Source: Phaeobacter sp. J2-8
GTDB lineage: Bacteria; Pseudomonadota; Alphaproteobacteria; Rhodobacterales; Rhodobacteraceae
Direction of reading: 5' to 3'
Length of the DNA: 64,000 nt
NCBI RefSeq assembly: GCF_022867865.1
Contig: NZ_JALIEC010000002.1
Span: forward strand, 62,001 to 126,000
Within the stretch, counting starts at the first letter, position 1. Each line of letters opens with the position of its first letter. The notes under the pieces were generated by a model, which saw only the letters and a program-made list of their open reading frames with translations, was not told the origin of the DNA and searched no databases. The position numbers and the translations under genes are program-made. Positions 43,758 through 53,189 of this stretch are shown here, piece after piece.

Positions 43758-44585
43758 ATGACCAACCAACCCATTCTCGTCCTCGGCGCCACTGGCAAGA
43801 CCGGCGCGCGGATCGCTCAGCGGCTCGAAGCAAAGGGCCTGCCGGTGCGCCGTGGCTCTCGGGCAGCGACGATCCCCTTTGACTGGAACGCGCCCGACAC
43901 CTGGGGGCCTGTTCTGAACGGCGTGTCGGCGGTTTATATTTCCTATTACCCCGATATCGCGGTGCCGGGCGCGGTGGACACCGTCGCGGCCTTCACCGAA
44001 CAGGCCCGCGCCTCAGGTGTTGCCAAGATCGTGCTGTTGACGGGGCGTGGCGAATATCACGCCCAGCGCGCAGAAGAGGTGGTTCGCACCTCTGGCGTGC
44101 CCTTCACCATCGTTCGCGCGGCGTGGTTTGCCCAGAACTTCTCTGAAGGGGCGCTACATGCGCCGGTGATGGCCGGCGTTCTGCCGATGCCCGGCGGCGA
44201 AGTGCAGGAACCGATTGCGGATGTGGACGACATCGCCGATGTCGCGGTGGCCGCCCTGAGTGAAGCGGGCCATGACGGCGACACATACGAGGTCACAGGC
44301 CCGCGTTTGATGACATTTGCCGAGATGGCCGGGGTGCTTTCGGCGGCATCTGGTCGCCTGATCGCCCATATGCCCATCTCATTCGAGGACTTTCACGCCG
44401 CGTTGCTTGCATCGCAGGGCGAAATGATTGCCGACGTTTTGACCGAGATCGCCCGCGAAACGCTGGACGGTCGCAACGCCCATCTTGGCGATGGTGTTCA
44501 ACGCGCCCTTGGCCGTGCGCCGCGAGACTTTGCCACATTTGCCAAAGATGCCGCCCGGTCCGGGGCCTGGGCCGACGCGGCCTGA
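43758..44585 (+). CDS. NmrA/NAD(P)H-binding family protein
   Basis: The 275-residue atypical SDR begins MTNQPILVLGATGKTGARIA with the GxxGxxG dinucleotide site. It has no Tyr-Lys catalytic pair in the usual place. EPIADVDDIADVAVAAL near residue 150 is typical of NmrA-like proteins that sense redox or act on quinones. The start follows AGGAGG by 7 bp. The DUF4345 gene 32 bp downstream is probably cotranscribed. Confidence 0.88.
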   Translation: MTNQPILVLGATGKTGARIAQRLEAKGLPVRRGSRAATIPFDWNAPDTWGPVLNGVSAVYISYYPDIAVPGAVDTVAAFTEQARASGVAKIVLLTGRGEYHAQRAEEVVRTSGVPFTIVRAAWFAQNFSEGALHAPVMAGVLPMPGGEVQEPIADVDDIADVAVAALSEAGHDGDTYEVTGPRLMTFAEMAGVLSAASGRLIAHMPISFEDFHAALLASQGEMIADVLTEIARETLDGRNAHLGDGVQRALGRAPRDFATFAKDAARSGAWADAA

Positions 44586-44617
44586 ACCCTGTCCCACGCT
44601 ACAAAAAGGAAATTTCA

Positions 44618-45022
44618 ATGTCTCTTTATCACAAACTTACCCTTGGTGCCGCCGGTTTGACCGCGCTTGGCATCGGTCTCGCCATCACCTTTGTGCCGCA
44701 TGGGTTTTATGCCGGTTACGGCATCGCCCTTGGGGCCGATCCAACACGGTTGAGCGAATTGCGCGCCCCCGGCGCCAACCTTGCGGCCCTTGGCGCGGTG
44801 ATCCTGACCGGCGCCCTACGTCCCGCTCTGACATATCTGTCAGCGATGCTTGGCACCCTGGTCTTTTTCGCGTTTGCTTTTGGTCGCTTGGTCAGCATCG
44901 CGCTGGACGGCTGGCCGAGTGAAAGCATCCTGACCGCCCTGATGATCGAGCTGGGGTTTGGCGCGCTATGCCTGTTCGGGTTGCGGCGGCAGAGACGGGC
45001 ACCGCGCCCCGTGGCGATGTGA
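44618..45022 (+). CDS. DUF4345 membrane protein
   Basis: The 134-residue protein has four hydrophobic helices (residues 7-27, 50-68, 74-92, 105-122) and the family look PHGFYAGYGIAL near 27 and LRAPGANLAALGAV near 48. Function unknown. An AAAGGAAA stretch lies before the ATG. Confidence 0.75.
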   Translation: MSLYHKLTLGAAGLTALGIGLAITFVPHGFYAGYGIALGADPTRLSELRAPGANLAALGAVILTGALRPALTYLSAMLGTLVFFAFAFGRLVSIALDGWPSESILTALMIELGFGALCLFGLRRQRRAPRPVAM

Positions 45023-45088
45023 AGACAAAGAGGTGGGGCATCGCAACGCGGCCTCACCTCTGCGACTGATGTGATGGCGGCACAGGTG

Positions 45089-46015
45089 TCATGACCCGCC
45101 AGCGGTTTCGCGAAATGGGTGCAGCAAGTCGATGATCAATGCCTTGACCCGATCGCGCACCATCGTATTTCGACCGGGCCGAGAGACCAGATACATGTCC
45201 GACCTGAACTGCGTCGGCAGTTCCAATTCGCGGTAAACCGTGTTGGCCATTTGGATGATCTGGGCCGAGCGCGGCACAATCGCGAATCCCAAGCCCTGAT
45301 TCACCAAACTGATCACCGCATGGGTTTGGCTGACGCTCAATTGCGTGTCCGGCATGATGCCGCTGGCATAAAACAACGCGTCCAAAGTTTCCTTCAAGAA
45401 CCCGCCGCGATCCTTGGCAAAAGAGATATAGGGCGCATTGTCGAAGTCGGAAATCGACAGATCCACTTTTTTTGCCAGTGGATTGCTGCCCGGGATCGCC
45501 AGCACAAAGGGTTCGTTGACGACACGGGTACGCTCGATTTCACCGCGCGGGGTCTCCATCCGGGTCAGGCCCAGATCTATACGCCCAGAGCGTTGCGCTT
45601 CGATCACCTCATAGCCCATCATTTCGATCGGCGTCAGGGTGACATTGGGCATGGTTTCCGCCATTTTCTGGGCGATCATCGGTACAAACCGAAACGCCGC
45701 AGAGGGCACAAATCCCAAAGCCACGCTGCCGGTTTCGCCACGTTCGGCCTGACGTGCGTTCAGCACAGCCTGTTCAGAACGTTGGATAATATCAATCGCA
45801 CTTTGATAGAAGCTTTCCCCGGCCGAGGTCAGCCTGACATGTCGGTTGCTGCGTTCCAACAGCGTCAGGTTCACCCGGTCCTCCAGAATCTTGATCTGGC
45901 GCGACAGGGGGGGCTGCGTCATGTTCAAACGGTCGGCGGCGCGGCGAAAACTCAGCTCTTCTGCCACCGCCACAAAGCACCTTATCTGGAAATATTCGAA
46001 CGGTCCCTGCGCCAT
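45089..46015 (-). CDS. LysR-family transcriptional regulator
   Basis: The 308-residue LysR protein has an N-terminal winged helix at about residues 6-65 (LSFRRAADRLNMTQPPLSRQ). The effector-binding domain covers residues 93-300 (ETGSVALGFVPSAAFRFVP). It is divergent from the ABC operon starting at 46196, with a canonical LysR box in the gap, and therefore probably controls that operon. The start at 46015 is chosen by homology. The co-inducer is likely the transported substrate or a product of it. Confidence 0.93.
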   Translation of the reverse strand: MAQGPFEYFQIRCFVAVAEELSFRRAADRLNMTQPPLSRQIKILEDRVNLTLLERSNRHVRLTSAGESFYQSAIDIIQRSEQAVLNARQAERGETGSVALGFVPSAAFRFVPMIAQKMAETMPNVTLTPIEMMGYEVIEAQRSGRIDLGLTRMETPRGEIERTRVVNEPFVLAIPGSNPLAKKVDLSISDFDNAPYISFAKDRGGFLKETLDALFYASGIMPDTQLSVSQTHAVISLVNQGLGFAIVPRSAQIIQMANTVYRELELPTQFRSDMYLVSRPGRNTMVRDRVKALIIDLLHPFRETAGGS

Positions 46016-46052
46016 AACGCTCCCCTTGAATCGTGACGTGGTTTTTGCGGTC

Positions 46053-46069
46053 GATACAAATAGTGTATC
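46053..46069. promoter_or_regulatory. LysR box (T-N11-A)
   Basis: GATAC (46053-46057) and GTATC (46065-46069) flank AAATAGT, giving the canonical ATAC-N7-GTAT arrangement. It lies 37 bp upstream of the lysR start and about 125 bp before the ABC operon. Binding by the adjacent LysR is inferred. Confidence 0.75.
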
Positions 46070-46076
46070 ACAGCAA

Positions 46077-46088
46077 TCCAAATTTGGA
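46077..46088. promoter_or_regulatory. 12-bp palindrome beside the LysR box
   Basis: TCCAAATTTGGA is a perfect palindrome 7 bp from the LysR box. It may be the lower-affinity activation site or another operator for the ABC operon. Confidence 0.4.
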
Positions 46089-46195
46089 ATTTACAAAACG
46101 ACGAACATTCCCATTTTGAAGGCGTGGCACCGATGGAACACAAGCGCGTCAAAAACGCGGGTTGCAGCGGGATCACGTCAAACCGGGAGGATAAA

Positions 46196-47701
46196 ATGAC
46201 TAGGAAAACGCATTTGATCGCGGCGACGGCAATGGCATCGACCATCGCGTTCGCAAGCCACGCTCAGGACAATTCGGTGACCATCGTATTGTCAGAAGAG
46301 CTGGAAATCGTCGAACCCTGTTCGTCCACCAAATCCAATGTGGGCCGGGTTCTGTTTCAGAATATTTCCGAAACCGTAACCGAAATGAACCCCGCCACCG
46401 GGCTTCAGCCGCGTCTCGCCAAAAGCTGGGAGGACATGGGCAACGGCACCTGGCGTTTTCATCTGCGCGATGGCGTGACCTTCAGCGATGGCACCGCGAT
46501 GGAGGCCGACGACGTGGCGCATTCGCTGGTACGGATGAAGTCCCCGGATATTGCCTGTGAAATCGGCGCCAAATTCTTTGGTGGCATCGACATCACATCA
46601 AACATCGTGGACGCCCATACGCTGGATGTCACGGCCGATCCGGCCCAACCGATTTTGCCGATGTTGATGTCGACGGTCACGGTCACCCCGGCGGAAACAC
46701 CGCTGGACAGTTTCGTGGATCACCCCATTGGCACCGGGCCGTATACATTTGATGAATATGCCCGCGGGCAGCACATCAAACTTGGCGCCAATCCAAATTA
46801 CTGGGGCGATCAGCCCGCTGTGCAATCGGCCACCTATGTGTTCCGCGGCGACAGCGCGGTGCGGTCTGCCATGGTTGCCGCAGGCGAGGCGGACATTGCC
46901 CCCAATATCGCCCTGCAGGATGCCAGCGATCCGGGCATGGATTTCTCTTATCCGAATTCGGAAACGGTTTTCCTGCGGATTGAACACGCGCAGGCACCGC
47001 TGAATGACCTTCGGGTGCGCGAGGCGCTGAACCTGGCGATTGACCGCGAGGCCTTTGTCGGCACGATCCTGGCCAATGGCACCTTGCTGGCAACCGGCAT
47101 CACGCCGCCGTCGACCATCGGCTATGACCATGATCTTGCGCCTTATGCCTATGACCCGGAACGGGCGCGCGCGTTGCTGGCAGAGGCCAAGGCAGACGGC
47201 GTTCCGGTTGATGCCGAGATCACGCTGATCGGGCGGCTCAACAACTTTGCCAATGTTCTGGAAACCATGGAGGCGATGCTGGCGATGTACCAGGACGTCG
47301 GTTTCAACATGAAGCTGGAAATGGTCGAAGTTGCGGAATGGCTGGAACGCTATGCCAAACCCTTCCCGGAAAATCGCGGGCCTGAATTGATCGAAGCGCA
47401 ACACGACAATGCCAATGGCGATCCGGTGTTTTCGATGTACTTCAAATATCACTCGGACGGCCAACAATCCGGCATTACCGACCCCAAGGTTGATGCAATG
47501 ATTGCCGATGCCACGGCGGCGACCGGCGACGAACGTGCAGCCAAGTGGAAAGCACTGTTCAGCTATCTGCATGAAGAGATCATTGCCGATGTCATGTTGT
47601 TCCACATGGTCGGGTTCAGCCGGGTGAACCCGCGTTTGGATTTTGCGCCCAGCATTCGCACCAACAGCGAACTGCAACTGTCGCAGATCAAGTTCAAGTA
47701 A
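46196..47701 (+). CDS. ABC transporter substrate-binding protein, family 5 (peptide/nickel type)
   Basis: The 501-residue periplasmic protein has a signal peptide (MTRKTHLIAATAMASTIAFA, cleaved near SHA). The SBP family 5 fold follows: VTFSDGTAMEADDVAHSL near 100, HPIGTGPYTFDEY near 177 and LNLAIDREAFVG near 277. It binds a peptide, glutathione-like or opine-like ligand for the permeases downstream; the ligand is not evident. GGGAGG lies 8 bp before the ATG. First gene of the operon. Confidence 0.93.
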   Translation: MTRKTHLIAATAMASTIAFASHAQDNSVTIVLSEELEIVEPCSSTKSNVGRVLFQNISETVTEMNPATGLQPRLAKSWEDMGNGTWRFHLRDGVTFSDGTAMEADDVAHSLVRMKSPDIACEIGAKFFGGIDITSNIVDAHTLDVTADPAQPILPMLMSTVTVTPAETPLDSFVDHPIGTGPYTFDEYARGQHIKLGANPNYWGDQPAVQSATYVFRGDSAVRSAMVAAGEADIAPNIALQDASDPGMDFSYPNSETVFLRIEHAQAPLNDLRVREALNLAIDREAFVGTILANGTLLATGITPPSTIGYDHDLAPYAYDPERARALLAEAKADGVPVDAEITLIGRLNNFANVLETMEAMLAMYQDVGFNMKLEMVEVAEWLERYAKPFPENRGPELIEAQHDNANGDPVFSMYFKYHSDGQQSGITDPKVDAMIADATAATGDERAAKWKALFSYLHEEIIADVMLFHMVGFSRVNPRLDFAPSIRTNSELQLSQIKFK

Positions 47702-47709
47702 CGTGACCC

Positions 47710-47741
47710 TGGCGGCGGGCCGGTCCAATGGCCTGCCGCCA
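47710..47741 (+). terminator. hairpin between binding-protein and permease genes
   Basis: TGGCGGCGGGCC (47710-47721) and GGCCTGCCGCCA (47730-47741) form a 12-bp stem with one G-T wobble and loop GGTCCAAT. It begins 8 bp after the SBP stop. No T tract follows, so it is probably an mRNA-stabilising or attenuating hairpin that keeps SBP expression above permease expression. Confidence 0.6.
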
Positions 47742-47764
47742 ACAAAACTCAAAGGTCTGCCACT

Positions 47765-48676
47765 ATGATGAAGTTCCTGGGACGGCGCGCAGTTGCGAGT
47801 GCCATTTCTCTTGTTGGTTTGATGTTGCTGGTGTTTTTCCTCGCGGCTGACGGGCGATCCCACCGGGCTTTACCTGCCGTTGGATGCGTCAGAGGAAAGC
47901 CGCAATCAGTTCCGCGAGATTCACGGTTTGAACGACCCGCTGTTCGTTCAGTTCCTCAGCTATATGGCGGATCTGGTCCGGCTTGATTTCGGAGATTCAA
48001 TTCGCCGCTCTGAACCGGCGATTGATGTGGTCTTGCGTGGATTTGCCTGGACCCTGCAACTGGCGGTGATCACCATGTCGTTGGTGGTGGTTTTTGCCAT
48101 CATCCTTGGGTCGCTGGCGGCGTTTCATGTGGGCGGCGTGTTTGACCGGCTTGCCACGTTCTTTTCATTGATCGGATCAAGCGCGCCGGATTTCTGGATT
48201 GCCATTGTTGCCATCGTGATCTTTTCGGTCAATCTGGGGTGGTTTCCCACCTCTGGCACCGGCACGGTCTGGCATTGGGTGATGCCGATTTCGGTTCTGT
48301 TCATCCGGCCCTTTGGTCTTATCCTGCAGATTGTTCGCGGCTCGATGATCACGGCGCTGGGGTCGGCCTATGTCAAAACCGCCCGCGCCAAGGGGGTTGG
48401 CAACCGGCCGATCATCTTTGTGCATGCGCTGCGCAACGCGCTTTTGCCGGTGATTACGGTGATTGGCGATCAGGCGGCGGCGCTGTTGAACGGGGCGGTT
48501 GTGATTGAATCGATCTTCGGGTTCCCCGGAATTGGCAAGCTTATGATCAACTCTATCCTGCAACGTGACTTCACCGTTGTCATGGCCGCGATCATGGTCA
48601 CGGCACTGGCGATCTTCCTCATGAACCTTGTGATCGACATTCTTTATTCGATCCTCGATCCCGAATCAGGTATTGA
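47765..48676 (+). CDS. ABC transporter permease, DppB type (two frame lesions)
   Basis: This permease of about 304 residues has six membrane helices. The N-terminus MMKFLGRRAVASAISLVGLM is followed by a break at 47841-47846. Two added bases (CG) give LARLTGDPTGLYLPLDASEE, the family's expected periplasmic loop; one deleted base would also fix it. The cytoplasmic EAA-like loop (YVKTARAKGVGNRPIIFVHA) is intact. At 48660-48662 one added C changes the tail to LDPRIRY and a stop at 48676, 3 bp before the next start. As given, the frame would run 36 codons into the next gene. Confidence 0.88.
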
Positions 48677-48679
48677 CCC

Positions 48680-49606
48680 ATGGCACAGACTGACCTTTCG
48701 TCTTCCGACATTCCCGCCGCACCCAATCCCCTGGTTCAGACCCTGCGGATGCTCTGGGCCGATAAATTCGCCTTTGTCTCGGTGATTTTTCTGCTTCTGA
48801 TCCTGTTCTGCGCCGTTTTCGGCCCGATGCTGCTGGAAGATGTCGCAACCAAACAAAACCTGCGTGGCCGCAATGCGCCGCCGTTCGATTTCTCGAAAAA
48901 CTGGGTCTATTGGCTTGGCGGTGATGCGCTGGGCCGGCCCTTGCTGGCGCGGATCGTCGTGGCGTCGCAGAACACGATTTTTGTCGCGGCGGGCGCTGTT
49001 TTCTTTTCGCTGGCGATTGGCACCGCGCTGGGCCTGATCGCGGGGTACACCACCAGAACCTGGAGCCAGGTGATCATGCGGCTGGCCGATATCATCATGT
49101 CGTTTCCATCGCTTCTGTTGGCCGTGATCGTGTTGTTCATGCTGGAAAGTTCGGTGTTCAATCTGGTGGTGGTTCTGGCGATCACCCGCATTCCGGTCTA
49201 TCTGCGGACCGCCCGCGCCGAAACGCTTGAGGTGCGCGAACGCATGTTTGTTCAGGCCGCCCGCGTCATGGGCGCGTCGACCAAGCGGATCATTTTCCGC
49301 CACATCCTGCCGGTGGTGTTTCCGACGCTGATCACCATTGCGACGCTGGATTTTGCCTTTGTCATGCTGGCGGAATCTTCGCTTTCGTTTCTTGGCATCG
49401 GCATCCAGCCGCCTGAAATCACTTGGGGGCTGATGGTGGCGCAGGGGCGGCCCTATCTGACCACGGCCTGGTGGCTGTCGTTCTGGCCGGGGCTGGTGAT
49501 CATCCTGACCACGCTGTCGCTCAATCTTGTGTCGCATTGGATGCGCACCGCGCTTGATCCGGCACAACGCTGGCGGTTGGAAAATGTGAGGAAGAAAAAT
49601 GGATAA
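48680..49606 (+). CDS. ABC transporter permease, DppC type
   Basis: The 308-residue permease has an N-terminal helix near 28-50, a periplasmic loop with WLGGDALGRPLLARIVV near 78, and five more helices. The EAA loop is ERMFVQAARVMGASTKRIIF near 196. It pairs with the preceding permease to form the channel. The last 8 bp overlap the ATPase gene. Confidence 0.94.
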   Translation: MAQTDLSSSDIPAAPNPLVQTLRMLWADKFAFVSVIFLLLILFCAVFGPMLLEDVATKQNLRGRNAPPFDFSKNWVYWLGGDALGRPLLARIVVASQNTIFVAAGAVFFSLAIGTALGLIAGYTTRTWSQVIMRLADIIMSFPSLLLAVIVLFMLESSVFNLVVVLAITRIPVYLRTARAETLEVRERMFVQAARVMGASTKRIIFRHILPVVFPTLITIATLDFAFVMLAESSLSFLGIGIQPPEITWGLMVAQGRPYLTTAWWLSFWPGLVIILTTLSLNLVSHWMRTALDPAQRWRLENVRKKNG

Positions 49607-51230
49607 TCGTCTTCTTTCGGTCAAAAACCTGTCGGTGGATTTCCACACCTCGCATGGCACGGTGCATGCGGTCCGCGATGTCAGCTGGCATCTGGACCGG
49701 GGGGAAACGCTGGCCATTCTGGGGGAATCCGGGTCGGGGAAATCTGTGTCGGCTTCGGCGATCCTGAACTTGATCGACATGCCACCGGGGGAGATTACCC
49801 AAGGCGAGATCCTGTTCGAGGGCAGGGACGTGCTGACAATGTCATCCGAGGATCGCCGCAATCTGAACGGCCATCGGATTGCGATGATCTTTCAGGATCC
49901 GCTCAGCCATTTGAACCCGGTCTACACCGTGGGATTTCAAATTGCCGAGACCATGACCGCCCATGGCGTCGACAAGGCCGAGGCCCGCAGCCGCACCATT
50001 TCCCTGATGCAGCGGGTGGGCATTCCAGAGCCGGACACCAAGGTGGATGCCTATCCGCACCAATTCTCTGGCGGGCAGCGCCAGCGGATCATGATTGCCA
50101 TGGCCCTGGCATTGAAACCCGACATCCTGATCGCGGATGAGCCGACCACCGCATTGGACGTCACGGTTCAGGCCCAGATCCTGGCGCTGCTCAAGGAGTT
50201 GCAGCAGGAAACCGGCATGGGGCTGTTGTTGATCACCCATGATCTGGGTGTGGTGGCCGAAGTGGCGGACCGGGTTGTGGTGATGAACGCGGGCCAGATC
50301 GTGGAAACCGGCACCGCGGCCGAGGTCTATCACAGGCCGACCCATCCCTATACCAAAAAGCTGATTGCCGCGATCCCCGGCGATGGCGCAATGGCAGAGC
50401 CGTTGGACAGCGCCACCAAACCGATCCTGGATATCACGGGGCTGACCAAACACTATGGGTCTTTTGTGGCGCTGGATGCTGCCAACCTGACGGTGTTGCC
50501 GGGGGAATCCGTGGCCATTGTCGGCGAATCCGGTTCGGGGAAATCCACGCTGGCAAAAACCGTTTTGCGTCTGGAAGAGGCCACAAGCGGCAGCGCCCTG
50601 TTCGAAGGGCGTGATCTGGTCAGCATGAATGACAAAGAGCTGTTCAACCTGCGGCGCGACATTCAGATGGTGTTTCAGGATCCGACCCAATCCCTGAACC
50701 CGCGCATGTCGATCTTTGACATCATTACCGAGGCTTTTGTGATCCACCCCGAGATCCTCGACAAGGCTCAGTGGAAAACGCGGGTCTGTGCGTTGTTGGA
50801 ACAGGTCGGGCTGAAAGCGGATCATATGTATCGCTACCCGCATCAGTTTTCCGGCGGCCAGCGTCAACGGATTGCGATTGCCCGTGCCTTGGCGTTGGAG
50901 CCAAAGCTGATTGTCTGTGACGAAGCGGTTTCCGCATTGGATGTCTCGATCCAGGCACAGGTCCTGTCGCTGTTGACCGGATTGCAGGACGAACTGGGGT
51001 TAAGTTACCTCTTTATCGCCCATGATCTGCCTTTGGTGCGGGATTTTGCCCATCGCGTGATTGTCATGCAGGCGGGCAAGATTGTCGAACAAGGCCCGGT
51101 TGCCCAGATATTTGACGCCCCGCAACAGGAATACACCCGCAATCTGATTGCCGCCAGCCTGTCGCCGAACCCGGATATTCAGGCCGAAAGACGCGCGGCG
51201 GCAAGACAACTGCACGGGGTCGACGCATGA
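49599..51230 (+). CDS. ABC transporter double ATPase (DppD-DppF fusion)
   Basis: The 543-residue protein has two ABC ATPase domains in one chain, as in GsiA. Domain 1 (about 5-260) has Walker [11 protein letters not shown] (Thr/Ser position altered to Val), signature FSGGQRQR and Walker [12 protein letters not shown]. Domain 2 (about 275-530) has [17 protein letters not shown] and [11 protein letters not shown], where Ala replaces the usual Pro. The linker carries the [12 protein letters not shown] segment typical of peptide transporters. It drives import for the two permeases upstream. Confidence 0.94.
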   Translation: MDNRLLSVKNLSVDFHTSHGTVHAVRDVSWHLDRGETLAILGESGSGKSVSASAILNLIDMPPGEITQGEILFEGRDVLTMSSEDRRNLNGHRIAMIFQDPLSHLNPVYTVGFQIAETMTAHGVDKAEARSRTISLMQRVGIPEPDTKVDAYPHQFSGGQRQRIMIAMALALKPDILIADEPTTALDVTVQAQILALLKELQQETGMGLLLITHDLGVVAEVADRVVVMNAGQIVETGTAAEVYHRPTHPYTKKLIAAIPGDGAMAEPLDSATKPILDITGLTKHYGSFVALDAANLTVLPGESVAIVGESGSGKSTLAKTVLRLEEATSGSALFEGRDLVSMNDKELFNLRRDIQMVFQDPTQSLNPRMSIFDIITEAFVIHPEILDKAQWKTRVCALLEQVGLKADHMYRYPHQFSGGQRQRIAIARALALEPKLIVCDEAVSALDVSIQAQVLSLLTGLQDELGLSYLFIAHDLPLVRDFAHRVIVMQAGKIVEQGPVAQIFDAPQQEYTRNLIAASLSPNPDIQAERRAAARQLHGVDA

Positions 51231-51300
51231 CATCCAACATAGCCACTGTTGCCAGCTGGCCCCCATCACCCGAGACTGACCGGATACCAAGGACCGCCAA

Positions 51301-52341
51301 ATGACCAAAACGCTCGCCTACTTTCGCTGGCCATTTCTGTTCACCGCAATAGGTTTGGCCCTGGCCTTCTGGCTGGGCTATCACACCACCGGCACCTTTG
51401 CCGGCGGGCTGTCGTTCTTCTTTCTGGGGTCGATCCTGGCGGTGCTGGAAATCTCGCTCAGTTTCGATAACGCCATCGTCAATGCCAACATCCTGAAAAC
51501 AATGGATGAAAAATGGCAACACCGGTTCCTGACCTGGGGGATTGTGATTGCCGTCTTTGGCATGCGCATCGTGTTCCCGCTGGCGGTTGTGGCCATCGCG
51601 GCCAAGATCGGCCCGGTGTCCGCGATGATCCTGGCCGCCACCGATCCATTGCAATACGCCCATATCATGGAAGAGGCCCATATCGGGATTTCCGCCTTTG
51701 GCGGCACCTTTCTGATGATGGTGGCGCTGACCTTTTTCTTTGACCAATCGAAAGAGGTGGATTGGATTCGGCTGATCGAATGCCGGCTGCGCAGCTGGGC
51801 CTCTATTCGTGGCTTGGAAATCGCCTTTGTTCTGACCGCCGCGCTGTTGTTGTCAGCCGCATTGCCCGACGAAGACAGCGCCACATTTCTTTTCGCGGCC
51901 GTCTTTGGCATGGTGACTTTTCTGGCGGTGGAGCTGGTGGCGCATATTCTCAACTCGCAGAAAGAGGCGCAAACCATGGCCGCCAAAGGGGGATTTGGCG
52001 CGTTTCTGTATCTGGAAATCCTGGATGCCAGCTTCTCTTTCGACGGCGTGATTGGCGCGTTTGCCCTGACCCAGAATCTGTTTCTGATTGCTATCGGGCT
52101 GGGAATCGGGGCGTTTTATGTCCGCTCCATGACCATCATGCTGGTCGAACGCGAAACCCTTTCGGAATTCCGTTATCTGGAGCATGGCGCATTTTATTCG
52201 GTGCTGGCATTGTCGATGATCATGTACGCACAATCGCTTTGGCATGTGCCAGAGCTTTTCACCGGGTTGATTGGCGCCAGCTTGATTGGCCTGTCCCTGT
52301 ATTCTTCGATCCGCCACAACAAAGCAAATCTTTCGGCCTGA
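51301..52341 (+). CDS. DUF475 / TerC-like membrane protein
   Basis: The 346-residue protein has eight or nine membrane helices. It carries the TerC-superfamily pattern of acidic residues in helices: EISLSFDNAIVNANIL near 50 and ILDASFSFDGVIGAFALTQN near 240. Related proteins are linked to metal-ion export or tellurite resistance. It starts 70 bp after the ATPase gene on the same strand and may be cotranscribed with the transporter. Confidence 0.85.
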   Translation: MTKTLAYFRWPFLFTAIGLALAFWLGYHTTGTFAGGLSFFFLGSILAVLEISLSFDNAIVNANILKTMDEKWQHRFLTWGIVIAVFGMRIVFPLAVVAIAAKIGPVSAMILAATDPLQYAHIMEEAHIGISAFGGTFLMMVALTFFFDQSKEVDWIRLIECRLRSWASIRGLEIAFVLTAALLLSAALPDEDSATFLFAAVFGMVTFLAVELVAHILNSQKEAQTMAAKGGFGAFLYLEILDASFSFDGVIGAFALTQNLFLIAIGLGIGAFYVRSMTIMLVERETLSEFRYLEHGAFYSVLALSMIMYAQSLWHVPELFTGLIGASLIGLSLYSSIRHNKANLSA

Positions 52342-52389
52342 CCACACGGGTCGCTGACACCCACAACAGACAATAAAAAAGGAACGCCG

Positions 52390-53116
52390 ATGTCCGAGTA
52401 TGAGTTTTCAACCGAAACGCGAGAGCGCCTTGAAACGGTGTCCGTTGCCACATTGGCCACAGCCCTGTACAAGCGCGGATTGCGCAATCAGGTGATCCAG
52501 GATGTGCGCCCCGTGGGACGCAAAGGGTTCAATATGGTCGGGCCAGGCCTTTACCCTTCGCTACATGCCCGCCCGCGAAGATCGCAACCAACTGGTGGAA
52601 TTCCGCAATCCGGAACATCCGCAGCGGCATGCGGTCGAAACCTGCCCGCCGGGTCATGTGATGGTGATGGACAGCCGCAAAAGCGCCACGGCGGCATCGG
52701 CAGGCGACATTCTGGTCACCCGGCTGATGATGCGCGGCGTGGCGGGGGTGGTCACCGATGGCGGATTTCGTGATGCGATGAATATCGCCGAATTGGACAT
52801 GCCGACCTATCACAACCGGCCCTCCAGCCCGACCAATCTGACCACAAACGAGGCGATTGATATCAATGTGCCGATCGGCTGTGGCGACGCGCCGGTGTTT
52901 CCCGGTGATATTGTGGTGGGCGATGATGACAGCGTCATTGTGATCCCGGCGCATCTGGCCGAGGAGGTTGCGCTGGAGGCGGTTGAAATGACGGTGTTCG
53001 AGGATTTCGTGCTGAGCCAGGTCAAGGGCGGCGCCGGGATCATCGGGCTCTATCCCGCCACCCAGGATGCCACGCTGGAGGCATTTGCAAAATGGCGCGC
53101 CGAGCAGGGGCGATAG
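52390..53116 (+). CDS. RraA-family protein (frameshifted)
   Basis: The 241-residue protein is related to RraA and 4-hydroxy-4-methyl-2-oxoglutarate aldolase. After the N-terminus (SVATLATALYKRGLRNQVIQ) the frame breaks at 52546-52547. Removing one G gives NMVGPAFTLRYMPARED, the family sequence. Later parts are AGDILVTRLMMRGVAGVVTDGGFRD, which in the aldolases holds the Arg and Asp of the active site, and PVFPGDIVVGDDDSVIVIP. It might act on a product of the imported substrate. It converges on the second ABC operon. Confidence 0.83.
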
Positions 53117-53125
53117 AGCCACATT

Positions 53126-53178
53126 AAAGGGGAAGGGCGATTGCCCCCCTTGCGACTTGCCTCACAATGGCAAGTCGC
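53126..53178. terminator. paired hairpins between convergent operons
   Basis: GCGACTTGCC (53152-53161) and GGCAAGTCGC (53169-53178) form a perfect 10-bp stem with a 7-nt loop. An imperfect G/C-rich hairpin with a GATT loop precedes it (about 53126-53150). Located between the RraA-like stop and the oppF-like stop, they probably terminate both operons. Confidence 0.7.
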
Positions 53179-53189
53179 AGCCGGCGTTT

